Notes: generated by a model from the letters alone, not told the origin. A stretch of 64,000 nucleotides of DNA from Undaria pinnatifida (GCA_012845835.1 JABAKD010000014.1:3273710-3337709); one strand, 5' to 3'; positions 41,060 through 52,930 are shown, counted from the first letter of the stretch. Translations and numbers: made by a program.

Positions 41060-43235
41060 TGTTCGTCTAATCAATCAAATTGAGGAGCCCTGTCAGTAAC
41101 AAATTGTTTGACCTTAACGCGCTACCCATACCGTAATGTTCACCCCGTATCTTGTCTTGTATGCGCGACGTGAGAGAGAGATAGAGACTCGGACGCGGAA
41201 GTTCTTCCACGTCCAGTCGCACGCACCAAAAAGAAAAGGTGCCAGGACTTCGTAAACGACGAACGACCGCTAAGGGCGTACGCTGAAACAAAATCCAAGG
41301 CATTCTGGAACCGGTGGTTCTTGAGAATCAGTTCGGCGCTACTTACCCCCAAGAAAACGCGCCTCGATTATTGACAAACGTTTTCGCCGCAATTTATCCC
41401 GAAGAAAGTATCTTTCACAGGCAGTGGCACATAATAGCTGTGTTACAATGAAGTCTTCGTTATTATTGTTGTTATTTTTACTAGATACACAGACGATTGA
41501 GGTGTTACCAATCTAACACTTGGTCATGCATGGTAAGCAGCGTAATACAATGTCATCTTAATTTAGATCATAATTTAGGTTCTAACTCGTGAAAGTTACT
41601 AAAAAACGGGCGATCGATGTAGTACGCAGCTTGCAAAGATGAGTATCGACCGTAAATCCGTTGAATTCACAGCTGACGTTGTCAAAACAGTTCTACAAAA
41701 TAGTATTGGTGTCGCAAGCCCAAGTGGGGTGCGCAATGCGTGAGCACCCCTGAAAAGTGCGTGTCAAAATCTCGTCCCCTTGGACATTTAACTCGTACAG
41801 GAGTACCCCGTACAGTATCCCCTGCCCACGCCACGCCAGCATGTAAACCGTGGTACACACCACCACCACTGGGCGTCGATCGCCGTAGGAACTAGAAACG
41901 CACCACGGAAACAGCACCAGCACCAGCACCTCAAAATCGCGCCATCATCAGCTGTGTGTTTTTCACATTATGTCCACTTATTTCCATCCAGCGCAACCAG
42001 TGTCCATGCCGATGCCTTCTAGAGAGACGAGCTCTGTGGTCACAAACCCCGAGCCAGGGATACACATTGCAAAAACGGCAAGGAGATTTGGCCATGCAAC
42101 GCCAACCGCAGTGAACACGCGGGCGAAAAAAAAATTGCAAGCCAGCACACCAAACTGCAGCAAAAAAGGAAAAACAAAACTGTATACCTGGCACCAGGTA
42201 TCATTTGTATGTATCTCGCACCTCGTAGTACATTTTTCACCTCACAACCGAGCTATCATAAGCCTATTAATACCGCTCGTATCACACCTCGTAGCGCATT
42301 CTCCGCACACCGCAAGAAAAACAAATAAGAACAAAAACGAGCCAAAGCAAATTGGGGGCGGGGGGCGTATAAAATACACACCAAAACAAAAGAACTCTCA
42401 CTAAAAACACGCCAAAACAAACGGGGGGGACACAAAAACCACAAAAAAGGGGGGATTCGCACATAAACACGACAAAACAGATGGGATACGCCCCAAAACT
42501 CACAACCATAATAGGGGCCAAGCACCAAAAAACACACCAAAGCAAGAGGGACTCGCGCAATACAAAAATAAAATATAGAAAGGCACACTAAAAAAACGCA
42601 CAAAATGACAAAATCGGTGCCAAACGAGGAACTCGTCATTAATGCAGTAGTTGGGTGGAACCGATTCACTCAATACAGAATCGCGCAGAGAAACCTTCCC
42701 CCCCCCCCCCCCCCCCCCCCCGCGCGCGCGCCCTCGGTGCCTCACCTTGCAAGCAACAAATGAGTACGCCCCCCCCCCCACTGCCCCGCTCGCGCTAAGA
42801 CCACAGGCAGGCTTTTGCGACCCGTTCCGCGACTTGAAGCGATATATCACCGGCGAAACAGGCGCAGTGGTCTCCACTACCATCGCCACAACTCGTATCT
42901 CACACAGAGCCGAAAACTGCAACAACAGCAGTGGCCATAGTAGATGGGCGTGCACCATTAATACTGCTGTTGTGCATGGGAGCGCACCATCACTAACGCT
43001 TTATGTTGCTATAGTTGTATTAACTGTAGTGCGACATAGCAAGTAAAAACTACAAGAGGCTTGGCTCCTAGAAACAGACCAGCGGACACAACCCGTGTCT
43101 AAGAGACGTGTCTTCTCATCGACACAACAATAGCAAAAAACCAGCAAGGAAAGATTAGACCACTCCTGCTGTTACTGCAGGTGGTGGCTCAAAATCGTCA
43201 ACACATGAGGTGGCGCAAAAAAAAATAGGAACCTT
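41060..43235. other. No recognisable gene; degenerate ~55-bp repeats at 42320-42600
   Basis: From 42320 to 42600 units with ACACCAAAACAAA, CACGCCAAAACAAACGGGG and CACACCAAAGCAAGAGGG motifs recur about every 55 bp. A C22 run is at 42701-42722, followed by CGCGCGCGCG. The minus-strand frame 42256-42669 (cysteine/phenylalanine rich) follows from the repeat and is not called as a gene. Confidence 0.5.
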
Positions 43236-43239
43236 CACA

Positions 43240-43330
43240 ATCAGCATCATTACCATCAGCATCATCAGCATCAAGATCACCACCATCATCATTATCACAT
43301 CACCATCACCATCCCCACCATAACCAAACA
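43240..43330 (+). repeat. (CAT/CAC)n trinucleotide microsatellite
   Basis: CATCATTACCATCAGCATCA-type interrupted trinucleotides over about 90 bp. 43340-43990 beyond it shows no gene signal. Confidence 0.85.
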
Positions 43331-44044
43331 TAGCGATAGCAACAGCACGAGAAACATGGACAACGCCAGAAACAGCAGCACACTGCAGCACCAGGTGCCA
43401 AATACCTCTATCTACCGTGAACCATGGTACCTACGGTTCCAACCAACGTGCCTATGGTGCCAATTATGACTGGTTTTGAACCACAGGTAGATGGTCGACT
43501 ACAAACCCCATCACATTTAAGTGGAGGGTATCCTATTACTAGGCTAATCGCTGTGGAGGTTTGCAATATATTAAAAACAAAACGCAACTGCTGCTATGGG
43601 GACTAAAAGGGTCTACAGGGGGTAAAACATAAAAGGGCAAAACATCACGTGACTGCTGTTCGTGCGGGTCCACAGGGGGCGGAAGGGCAACAGCACGTGA
43701 CAGGCGGGTGCTCCTGACAAGTCCTACCTGTACGTAAGGTTCTAAAGGATTCGCATCGACCCACCGCTGCTACGAGCACATGTTCTGCGACTGCTTTCGC
43801 GGGAACTCAATGCACCCCTCCCGCCCCTCCAGCTAGTGTAGGGAAATATCGGCGAACACAAAAAAACTGCCTGCGAGTCGTCCGTACGTACAACAGCCAC
43901 AGCTACAAAAAAAACACAATACACATGGACAAAACCTTAAAAAATCGTCCGTACATTAGTACGCTCGGGTTATAGCGAGCTACGAAGAGTCCCCAACGCA
44001 CGATGAAACCAACAAAACGAGTCAAACATATCTCACCCCCCCCC

Positions 44045-44285
44045 ACGCACGCCGGAAAAACGCCTTCTCCATCTCACCAGCTCGATCATGCAAACCCTCC
44101 CCGCCGCACGAAACCAGGGGAGAAACGTCGCACAGCCCCCGCTTTCCACCTCCTCCGCCCCCCCCCCCCACCTCTCTTCACTCAAGTCGGAAAACCGCCA
44201 TCTCCATTTCATGAACTCGATCCTGCAAACCCTCCCCGCCGTACGCAACCTGGGGAGAAACCTCGCACAGCCACCGCTTTCCACC
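44045..44285 (-). pseudogene. Two extra tandem copies of the UAP1 C-terminal segment
   Basis: Downstream of the UAP1 stop, the minus strand repeats the coding sequence of the UAP1 C-terminus twice more. Copy 2 (about 44178-44285) reads KRWLCEVSPQVAYGGEGLQ, then DRVHEMEMAVFRLE and a TGA (44178-44180). Copy 3 (about 44045-44155) reads KRGLCDVSPLVSCGGEGLH, DRAGEMEKAFFRRAW. Each is preceded by a G-rich GGTGGAAA block as in copy 1 (44299-44408). The three lie in different frames, with a period of about 120-130 bp. They are diverged at the DNA level but keep the family motif (C/S)E(I/V)SP..(S/A)YGGEGL. Confidence 0.8.
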
Positions 44286-44298
44286 CCCCACCCCCTCC

Positions 44299-45835
44299 TC
44301 ATTCAAGTCGGAAAACCGCCTTCTCCATCTCAGCAACCCGGTCCTGCAAACCCTCCCCACCGTACGACACCAGGGGAGAAATCTCGGACAGCCCCTGTTT
44401 TCCACCGCCTCCCCCCCCCCCCCTCCCCCCCTTCCTCTCCCCCGGGGCGGCTAGCACCCGCCGCCCGCGCCCACCGCTTTGCTTGCTCCGAGATCATCTC
44501 GCGGGCGGTGTCCGGCGAATCAGTCGCTGTCCCCGGGGCGTTCTTCACGGGGGCGAACTCTTCCTCGCGCGAGGTCTCAAACAGGACCATCTTTTTGGAG
44601 AGCGGGAAAACATCGAAGATGAAAGATTCGAGTTTGATACCGTTGTTCTCGGATGGTTTGCGGCTCTCTCCCGAGGGGCCGTGGGCGGCGGGTATCTTCT
44701 TGTGCGCGACGTGGTACATGTCTCCCATCCCCGGGAGGACGGTGTCCTCAAGGAAAGCACGGGAGAAGTAGTGGTTGCAGATGTTCCCGGCCCCGAACAC
44801 GAGCTTGCCGGTTGCCGGGTCCCTCCGCTCGCAGGTCTCCTTGTCCATTTCGGAGTACTCGACCACGCAAGGTTTCCCCCCGCGGGACACAACAACGCCT
44901 ACTTTCTCGTCGGGGTCCGATTTCCACACCGACTTGTTTCCACAGTCGGCGTTATTCTCCACACAGTAGCCCAGGAAATAAGGGTCAGCGACGCGCACAA
45001 GGGCGTTATCGATGGAGAATACGTGCAGGTGTTCCACACCGCGGGTGCCCATGTCTGCCAGGGCACCCTTCTGCTGCAGGGCCGGGTAGATGCCCCCGTT
45101 CCCGTCGGGAGCCATGGCCACCTTGCCCGCGCTCTCAAGAATGATTTTCCCGTCCCGGGTCATGCACGGGAGGGTCCCCTGGGAGAAAAAGAACACGTCG
45201 GATTCAGGAACGCCGAAGAATTTGTGCGCGGCGAAGAATTCTCGGGTCGTAGCGTCGTTCAGAGGGCTTGTCATGATGTACCACGGGATACGCGCGCTGG
45301 TTGCAGGTCCAGCAGCAGCGCCTTCTGTGGTAGTGGCAGCGACGCTGCTGTTGTTAGCCAGCGCACATACGCGGAGCAACCTCTCAGCTTGCAGTTGAAA
45401 CAACGTTTTCCCAGAAGGTAGCCCGATATCGTACATTCCCTTAGGCCCGGAGAAGCCGAGTCTGGTGCCCTGCCCCCCGCTCAGCACCACCACCGCCACC
45501 TTCCCCTCTGCCACTGCCTTCAGCCCTGTCTTGAACCAACGGTCCTTGTCCCCGGCTGGGGCGGATTCTAGGCTCCCGAAGGACTCGATGGGCTTCATTT
45601 CCTCGAGAGTCTCTTCTTTGGCAGAGGGGGCGATAGTGTTGGTGGACTTATGGAGATCATGCAAGCGGGATAGGTCGATTGTGCGGAGCTGGGCGACAAG
45701 GGCATCGGTCTCGTCGGCCGCTTGGACCACTCCGCTGTCCACATACTCGAACACCTGGTCCTGACCGTGCTTGGCGTAGGTCGTACGTAGGTCCGAAGGT
45801 ACCTGGCCGCTCGACGTCGTAAGGAGGGCGCTCAT
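44299..45835 (-). CDS. UAP1: UDP-N-acetylglucosamine pyrophosphorylase (UAP)
   Basis: This enzyme converts UTP and GlcNAc-1-phosphate to UDP-GlcNAc and PPi in the cytosol, the last step of the hexosamine pathway. The start is the ATG at 45833-45835 (MSALLTTSSGQV), preceded by CAGCAGCA; the upstream open codons contain no ATG. Visible motifs: uridyltransferase signature LSGGQGTRLGFSGPK (about residues 118-132), PDGNGGIYPAL (243-253), ICNHYF (352-357), KLESFIFDVFP (401-411) and EEFAPVKNA (425-433). The frame is uninterrupted to about residue 460 and has no obvious intron. It then enters a G-rich run (complement of C13 at 44411-44423) and misses the family C-terminus, running to a stop at 44330. 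The expected end (KQGLSEISPLVSYGGEGLQ ... AVFRLE, stop 44299-44301) lies one base out of phase. A homopolymer length error, a real frameshift, or a 49-nt GT-AG intron (44409-44457) would each explain this. The total length of about 500 residues fits eukaryotic UAPs. Confidence 0.92.
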
Positions 45836-47082
45836 TGCTGCTGTTGCTGTGGTCTCTGCTCTGCTGTTGTACGAGGACACGATACGGCTCGCAGACAGCG
45901 CGAGATGAAGCTCGCTGAAATGTTACGCGATATTTTGTTCTCGGGCAGTTTTAGGTTCTTCTGGTGGCGGGGCTAGTTCCTCCGGGAAGGAAGCACTTGG
46001 CGGGGCCTCGCGAAGGAAGACTGCTGTACAGGAGAGGCAGGTGGGTGGAGGGCCGCCCGTGGGTAGGACTAGTGCTCTGCTGCTGAGCGTGTACGATGCA
46101 CGAGCTGCAGTGTATTCCACGAACAATTTTTCAAAAACGCGGTCTAATAATCTCAAATATACGAAAACGCCTGCGAAGATATCGCGCAAAGCGAACAAAA
46201 TTCTCTCGGAATATTCCTGAAAAAAGAATCAGTATTAAATTACAGTAGACGGAAATTTAAGAATCGTTTAGATTCGTCTTACTGACAAAAAGAACTTACA
46301 TTTTAGCCCAGAAAGGTACATCGCTTTCATTTGAAAAGTACTATTTTGGACGGATATTTAATGATACGTTTGTATTATGTTAGTTGATCAAATGCTCCTT
46401 AAATTTAAACCCAAAGCGTACACCGCATGTAACTCCAACACAACACACAACACCAAAACAAACGGGCTGCTTCAAGGTGAACAGACGCAAAGCGCGTGAG
46501 GCTCGCTGTATACCGTACGTGGAAGATCCACAGCGCTGTGCTGTTGTCGGAATACTATATGGAAAGCTGTGCGCAGCGCTATTGCTGCAGTCTGGTCCAC
46601 AGCTGTTGTACCGGTATCCAGTATCGTATGATGCATGCCGGTGGTGGTGTTCGGAATTATCGTGGTCCGCCATCGCCCAATTTTAGATTTCTTCAAAGAT
46701 TTTTTTTGGAAACGAAAAAAATGCTCTGTACCGCTTCGCTGCAACCTTTTTTACCGCCGCCTCTGTTCCTTCTGTTTTTTTTATGCTCCGTGTTTTTTTT
46801 CATCCTATTCTGTGACTGCCTCTCTGTGGCTAATATTTTGCATGCTTCCGCACTACTACCTACTCGTACACCTGCTTTGAGCCCTCGCACCCAATAATAC
46901 CACCCGACGTTTCATTGCATCGCCGAAAGGGCTAGCTACGTGCACTCCTCCTTCTCCTCCTCCCCCCCCTGTACGTCTCTACATCGTCAGAGTGAGTCAC
47001 GATCCATCGGCTTGAAACCAATCTCAACATAGAGAAATCGCAACAATCAGCAAAGCAGCAGCAGCAGCAGCAACCAGCAGCA
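45836..47082. promoter_or_regulatory. Divergent intergenic region between UAP1 and GALE
   Basis: About 1.25 kb separates two divergently read start codons. It is the obvious place for both promoters and 5' leaders. Both starts sit in the same context, CAGCAGCAATG, and the GALE leader has a CAG-repeat run (47054-47081). A minus frame at 45923-46198 has no ATG start and is probably UAP1 leader sequence. No TATA box can be assigned with confidence. None of the window's common MITEs is recognised here, unlike most of the rest. Confidence 0.5.
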
Positions 47083-47137
47083 ATGGCGAGCCTCGAGTCT
47101 GCCCCGAAGACCATCCTTGTGGCTGGTGGAGCTGGAT
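47083..47137 (+). CDS. GALE: UDP-glucose 4-epimerase, exon 1
   Basis: GALE is the NAD-dependent short-chain dehydrogenase/reductase that interconverts UDP-glucose and UDP-galactose (Leloir pathway) and, in some lineages, the N-acetyl forms. Exon 1 encodes MASLESAPKTILVAGGAG plus one base, and ends GGAT/GTGAGT (GT at 47138-47139). This is the first half of the Rossmann dinucleotide-binding motif GGAGYIGSH. Joining to 57047 completes the split Tyr codon as TAC and gives GYIGSH exactly, which is strong support for the splice. The short N-terminus has no targeting signal, fitting a cytosolic enzyme. The rest of the gene (catalytic Ser and YxxxK) is not in this exon pair. Confidence 0.85.
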
Positions 47138-47517
47138 GTGAGTACACGTTGAGAAGGGGACGGTGGTTTAATGGCTATCGCGCAGGCCAGCCAATTGAAA
47201 GCATTCATTCCCATTGTGTCGAACATCGATTTTGCTCCAAGCCATGCCATGCGAAGCATGGGGGTTAAACAACAAACAGCGGATGAACACGAGTAGTAGT
47301 ACAAACAGTAGCTGGTAGCAGCAGCACTTGCTATATTATAAAAATATACTGCCGCTGTGTAGTCAGCACAATACGTGTCAGTTTAGCTGTGTGGTCAATA
47401 CAAACGCGAACGTTCTGTCTTTTTATGCCCAAGATTTTCGATTACGGGGTGACTGAAACTCCAGTATCACAGCAGCGCAACGTAGTACATACCAGGTGCC
47501 TGACCAGGTACGTATCA

Positions 47518-47828
47518 ACCGGTCGCCCCGGTGGCGTATCAGGTTATCCTCGAGCCTGGTATAGGTCAGTTTCGTGAGTTCGAGCCCCGCCGAGTGCATA
47601 CTCGTATAAATTCGTTGGGACTTTTTCTTGTGGACAAAGTGACTTGCGGAAAGCGCGAGAGCGTGAGTCAGCAACACTCGATGCACGATCGACGAGCAGT
47701 GAGATTGCTGAACCCTATGCGCGATTAAACTTGAAGGCAAGAACCGGGGGGAAGAAGGGACGATACCTGTGACCACGGCGTGTCCAGAAGCTGGAAAGTG
47801 AAAGTGTGCAAAAAAAAAAAAAAAAAAA
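47518..47828 (+). mobile_element. SINE group 1 (tRNA-derived, poly-A)
   Basis: The head has an A-box-like GGTGGCGTATCAGGTT and a B-box GAGTTCGAGCCCCGCC about 45 bp later, as in tRNA-derived pol III promoters. The body has ACTCGTATAAATTCGTTGGG and CGGAAAGCGCGAGAGCGTGA. The tail has GAGATTGCTGAACCCTATGC and TACCTGTGACCACGG, ending in A19 (47810-47828). About 310 bp. The 61131-61453 copy is nearly identical, so the family has been active recently. Confidence 0.85.
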
Positions 47829-47829
47829 G

Positions 47830-50800
47830 TATCAGCAGGAGCAGTCAGTCCAGGTCAGAGTACGGTCGTATTCAGCCGATTCCGGGTTTCGTTTTCAGCA
47901 TAATTTCAGTGTGTTTAGCCTATTAACCCTTTTGTGGCCCGCTTATGTCGACCAAAAACAAGGGATTTTCGATAATGTCACCCGTCTACAGTGGGAAGAT
48001 CCTGCAGCAAGTACACATTATACTACTCTTAGTATCATAATGCGGTGCGTTCGTCGTGTAGCTAGCTCCTACCGCCGTTGCGCTTTGAACACACCCTCTT
48101 CCCGGCGTCCCGGGTTGCTCCGTGTGACCGATTCTGGAATCGTCATTTTTTTCCGATATTTTTTTTTCCCCTCTGAAACCCTAAAGGGTTTATTAGTGTT
48201 CGGCATTGCATGGTCAAATCCCAAATCCCTTTACTACTACTACTACTACTCGTACTGCTGTGCTGCTGTGTATTTTTGAGAATATCTCAATGTCGCAGTT
48301 TGTGATCACAGAGGTTGTCTCTCAGGATCAGGCACCGACATGGACACTGGGTGTGCTGGATGTCGATGGGTGCACAGAATGCAGTTTGATGTGCAATGTG
48401 TGGGGGACACACACTGACACACTGCTGTCACCCTCGACGTTAAATAACTACTTGTATTTTATAACTAATTTTCAAGGACGTCAGCCGTGAGTTTGACGAA
48501 TTTCAGGTCAATACTCATCGTTGCAAGCTGCGTTGTTCCTCAAACATACGGACTGTTTTGATGATCATATTAATATACATACGGTCCTTATATACGGACA
48601 TATGACAGTATGCTGCGGAGAATCGATGGAGGACCTCTTGATAGAGAAATAACGTTGGTTGGTCGTCCATAGATTACCTGACCGACTGGCTGATTGACTT
48701 GCTGCTCGTAGACTGCTTGATGGACTGATGGATTGATTGATTGATGACATGTTATTACCAGCAGCGATACTCGCACACTTAGGGGCAGCGGAAATGGCAG
48801 GGGGAAGGGGAGGAGGAAGGGGGGGGGTCTCGTAAGGACAGCAGAAATGGCAGGGAAGGGGGGAGGAAGGGGCGATGTCTCGCTCCTCGGGCCAAGTAAG
48901 CGTGTCATCTTCAAACGTCTCTGCATTCACGTTGTACATTCTATCTGATGACGTATGTGCCACTTCGTTTTTCGTGTTGCTGCTGCTGTGACATGTACTC
49001 TTTGATACCCGCTGGTAAATCATTCCTGGCGCTGTGGGGCTGTGCCCGGTGCGTCTGGAGCGGATGGATCCAAACAGTCAATATTTTCTTTTAGACCTGG
49101 TACCTGGTAATATACTGGTTGCTGCGCCTTTTTTTGCGTCCCGTGTGCCCCATGCAACAATACATCTTATTTACATGTATACAGCAGTACGTACTATAGT
49201 CTTGTGTAGTTTGAGTTAAAGCGCATCCGGCGACAGTTAGCGTACAGATTAGTATGGTGGAGGAGCAATCCCCCCCGGGAGATCGCCGTCGGTCGCGTTC
49301 GAAATTCGGAACTTCGAGTGCAACAAGTAATCTATACGCATGTCCAGTCTTCTCCCGCCCTAAAAACACTACAAGCACTCAGACGGGGAATGTTCTTCAA
49401 GGGGACAAGAGCCAACCATATCTTGGAGACGTACGTATGCATAATTTGGTGTTGCGGTCCTGTACTGCCATGTTTACGTACTGCGTTTGTCCACACGAAT
49501 GTACTTACCTCCGCAGGACGCAGGTATGGCACATAGATTGCCAGTTGTACATGATGGCCGTGCACAAAATGAGTACGAATATCATATGGACCGAAAATCT
49601 TAACTCTCCCTCGTTTGTGTCTCAGAAAAATCGTCCAGTCGACTGTTTGCCCTCTCGCTACTTGAGAAGGGGGAGCCACCACGTCCGACTATTTTCGCAT
49701 CCTTCATTATAAATGAGGAATGAATGAATGTAGAACACGTGCGACCAACAACGTACTTTCTCGCAGTTTGTACGTAGTCTATCGAATTACTCTTGAAGGT
49801 CAGACGTATCGACATATTGGCTACTATTAACTACGTCTTGACCCCTTCAAAAACTGCAACCATGGTTTTGGGGACGTTCTGCTTGGAATTTCGAAGCCTG
49901 AACTAGTTTTTGTTTTTACGGTGCCAGCCTGGAGCTAAAATTGGAAAGGGACATCATGAACTAAACCAAGGAGACTGCAACTACCCAGCACTGACGTCCC
50001 TGCGTCCCCGCGAGGTCACGATATCAGACATGCCGTCGTCGGCATTGGACAAAGTCATCGCTGAGTAGAAGCTCGGCAGCCTGAAAGCCGGAGAAAAAGG
50101 AGCGACAGTATCCACGGCGCCTTTCTTGGAGCTAGCGAGCGATCCGGCGGCAATGTCGTGGGTCGATTGCTCTTGGCATATATGTTGCGAGTGCATATCC
50201 GACCCCGAGCTTCCATATCCAGCTCCGTGAAGGGTTTTAGCTCGTACAAGAGGCGTTTAAGCCACGTTAAGAGGTGTGTGGAGTAGATGCATAGCCTCTT
50301 TTTCGTTTTGCCTCGAACAGCTGCATCTTGGATCTCCTTTCCGACTCCGGAATGTTGTTGCCATCCTTTGAGCGTCGTGTAGTCTACATATATCTACGAC
50401 TTTTCAGGGTGGGCTGATGTTATACGAAGTATCGTGGTAGTGTCATACGACATGTAGGTAAAAATAGGAAACTATGATTTACTCGGGGTCCGTAGAATGC
50501 ATGTCCGTCACGCTTCTGGTGGGTGGTAGGAGGTACGGATATCAGGAATATCGGATGCGCGAGTAGTCTCATTGACCAACCCTTCCTTTTCACTGCCATG
50601 TTTTTCTACTAATATGACCTTGGGCTTATCCTAGATAAAAGGCCATGGGACACGCAAATAAGTGGTTATCCGAGCCCGGAGTCAGCATCGCCATACACAC
50701 CGACTAGATTGGTGGACTCAGGTCAATCACATGTTAGGTTGCATGTTGCGGTTTGATTAAAAGCGTTCACGCGTATTTTAGATCAACAGTAGTAGTAGTG

Positions 50801-51350
50801 AACGCGCGAGGGTAGGCAAGCGGGCTCAGATCAATTACAACAACAAAGGTTCGTACTCACTCGAGTGCAAGGATACGGAGTGATACGGGCATGGATGACG
50901 CCCAAGCAGGACATCATAAACTATACCGGAGCAAGCGTGTTACTATACCCCTCACTGACACCCCCAGTTATTGACATATAAACATACAGGGTTTTTACTC
51001 CGAGGGCCGTACCCGATATATTTTGTAGGGTGCGAAGTATAAAATCAGCACAGCAGTAGTGAGTGTAGTTTTCCTTCGTAAGGAGGCATAGGGTGTTACC
51101 TGCAAGGGTTTTCGCCTAATGAGCAGGTCCTCGTTGGTAATGACGTATGCCGGCTGCTTTTCATCTTGCTCAGAATCGGCACAGACAGGACACTGAACTG
51201 AGTGTGCTGATGTTGAGTAGAAATAGCAGATAATGTGAAGGCAACACACAGAACCAGCACCGCCGAAACAATTGCCCTAGCCACCGGATGCCATTTTCTT
51301 GCCAAGAAAACGGCCCGTCATGGTCGATAGATTGGCGCTGCACAGCGGAA
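47830..51350. other. Intron 1 sequence without recognised exons
   Basis: Includes diverged family E termini at about 48290-48440 (GACACTGGGTGTGCTGGATG) and 51172-51252, a family C fragment at 48477-48535, and a duplicated AAGGGGAGGAGGAAGGGG purine block near 48800-48870. Open frames (49254-49712 plus, 49332-49682 minus and others) show no domains. Confidence 0.5.
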
Positions 51351-51361
51351 AGTTTCAACTT

Positions 51362-51770
51362 TTTGTTTTTTGTTGGTGTCCACTTTTACTCTCCAGCTCA
51401 ACCCGTAAGAGGTTTTGCCGTCAGCAAAAATCTGGACAAACAAGCCGTGGTCACGTGGTCGCAGGTGTCTTCCCTTTCCCCCGGTACATGCCTTCAATTT
51501 TGTCGCGCATAGGGTTTGTTCAGCATTCCCACTTTTCGGCTTCTTGTTTTTTGTGCTGCTCGTCAATGTTTTCGAATTTTGCTCCCTCACGCTTTCGCTT
51601 TCGCGCTTCCGGCTCGTCAATCTTCAAGCAAGAAAAAGTCCCTACGAGTATACCTCGTACCAGGTACGAGGTATACGGTATACGAGTATTCACTCGGGAG
51701 GATTCGAACCTGCATCACAACTAACTGTAGCAGGGACGAATTTCGCCTACTACACCACAGGGGAAAGGGG
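51362..51770 (-). mobile_element. SINE group 2: different tRNA head, shared tail
   Basis: On the minus strand the head has A-box GTGGTGTAGTAGGCG and B-box CAGGTTCGAATCCTCCC (about 51699-51765). Its anticodon-side sequence is unrelated to group 1. The tail matches group 1: AATGCTGAACAAACCCTATG, GCGCGACAAAATTGAAGGCA and ACACCTGCGACCACG, then TTGTCCAG. Two GTACGAGGTATAC blocks form a palindrome between head and body (51645-51680). No long A-tail remains. Confidence 0.65.
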
Positions 51771-51854
51771 ACGCCTGTCTTCGTTGAGTGCAGTTGATGG
51801 TTTGATTACTGACTGAAGAGCGCGCGCCAGTACGCCAGTGCGGGTATTTAGAAA

Positions 51855-52100
51855 AAAAAAAATGAAAACATGCACTTGAGCTGTGTGTGTGAGATCGACC
51901 AAAAAGGATTTGATCAAAACGCAGCTTTGCAAGAGCGTATGATACTTTGATCGCGCGTGTTACGGGGTGTGTATACTCTCGTGAAGGAAATCAGCTCGGT
52001 GACTACCCTGCTAATGCCAGGGTTAACATAACTAAGATGTTGAGCCTTGTTCTGCGCACGGAAACTGTATAATAACCCGCATTGAGGGGGACAAAAACCA
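51855..52100 (+). repeat. Repeat family C, diverged copy
   Basis: AAATGAAAACATGCACTTGA, GAGATCGACCAAAAAGGATT, GCGTGTTACGGGGTGTGTAT and GCACGGAAACTGTATAATAA follow the family order and are closest to 24905-25125 (subfamily with GATCAAAAC). Confidence 0.6.
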
Positions 52101-52754
52101 AACATATATATGTGGAATTCAGTATGCACTAAACAAATAATCACAAATACATACAAAATTGCAGCTGCCGCTCGGAGAAGGCTCCTCAGCTTTCTTGGGC
52201 GTATATTGGAGCTTTTGCCGTGCTAGCTTGTAGTGAGGATCACCCCTCAGTCCGAAATTCCCTCATCTTGCTCCTCGACCCCGAATATGTTGGAGGATGC
52301 CTCGGGCGTGCTTGCATCGTGCACGGGGTGCCGGCTGGCAGGGTGTGCTGTACTCGTTTTTGCAAATTATTTCAAATGCGTCAACTGTGAGGTTGACCAG
52401 TTGAGCGGTCTAGACCCAACGTTGCAAGCTGCGTGGTTGATGAGTCTCGTGGCCAATACATGGGAGTACTCGCACATAGGGGAGAAGAGAGGAGACAGGT
52501 CCAGATACATATGGTTGGACTGCGAACAAGGATGATACAGCAGCAATACGTTCGAGGTACGAGGTGGTTTGGCGATTACTGCTGTTGCTATTGTTGTAGT
52601 AGCCCTGCCATACCACCCGCCGGTGCTTGCATGTACCTGGCATATGATGCGATCATCATGGATTTCTCGTCCTCCCGACCGTTCAACTGCCTGTCTTTCG
52701 GACATGCGCGGAGCCGCAGGCGGGCGTCAGCCCGCCGCGGCAAAGCCCCTCTGG

Positions 52755-52930
52755 TAGTGTGTACAATTTGATGCGAGTCGACGAGGGAAGAAAATGCTGA
52801 ATTATTCTTGCGACGAAAAATGAAGGCGCGTACCGCAGTATGCAAGGGGGAGGAGGGCCCGCTATTTGGCCCCAGATCTGAGTTACTACTGGGAGGGAGC
52901 GCGAGAGTGATGCGAGGATAACACATGGGA
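52755..52930 (+). repeat. SINE group 3 tail fragment
   Basis: GATGCGAGTCGACGAGGGAA, ATTATTCTTGCGACGAAAAA, TGAAGGCGCGTACCGCAGTA and CCCCAGATCTGAGTTACTAC match 59895-60020 of the full element. The tRNA-like head is missing. Confidence 0.65.

Noticed and set aside
44003-45421. A 472-codon open frame on the plus strand opposite UAP1
   Set aside because: It is the antisense of the conserved UAP1 coding sequence. All family motifs are on the minus strand.
45833-45880. UAP1 start 15 codons upstream at 45880
   Set aside because: The codon there is GTG on the minus strand. The first ATG in frame is at 45833-45835, in a CAGCAGCA context shared with GALE.
45923-46198. 91-codon minus-strand frame upstream of UAP1
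   Set aside because: It starts at TTG with no ATG, has no domain, and lies where the UAP1 leader is expected.
50414-50432. loxP-like sequence (GTTATACGAAGTAT)
   Set aside because: Only half of one arm matches, there is no inverted partner with an 8-bp spacer, and no vector context.
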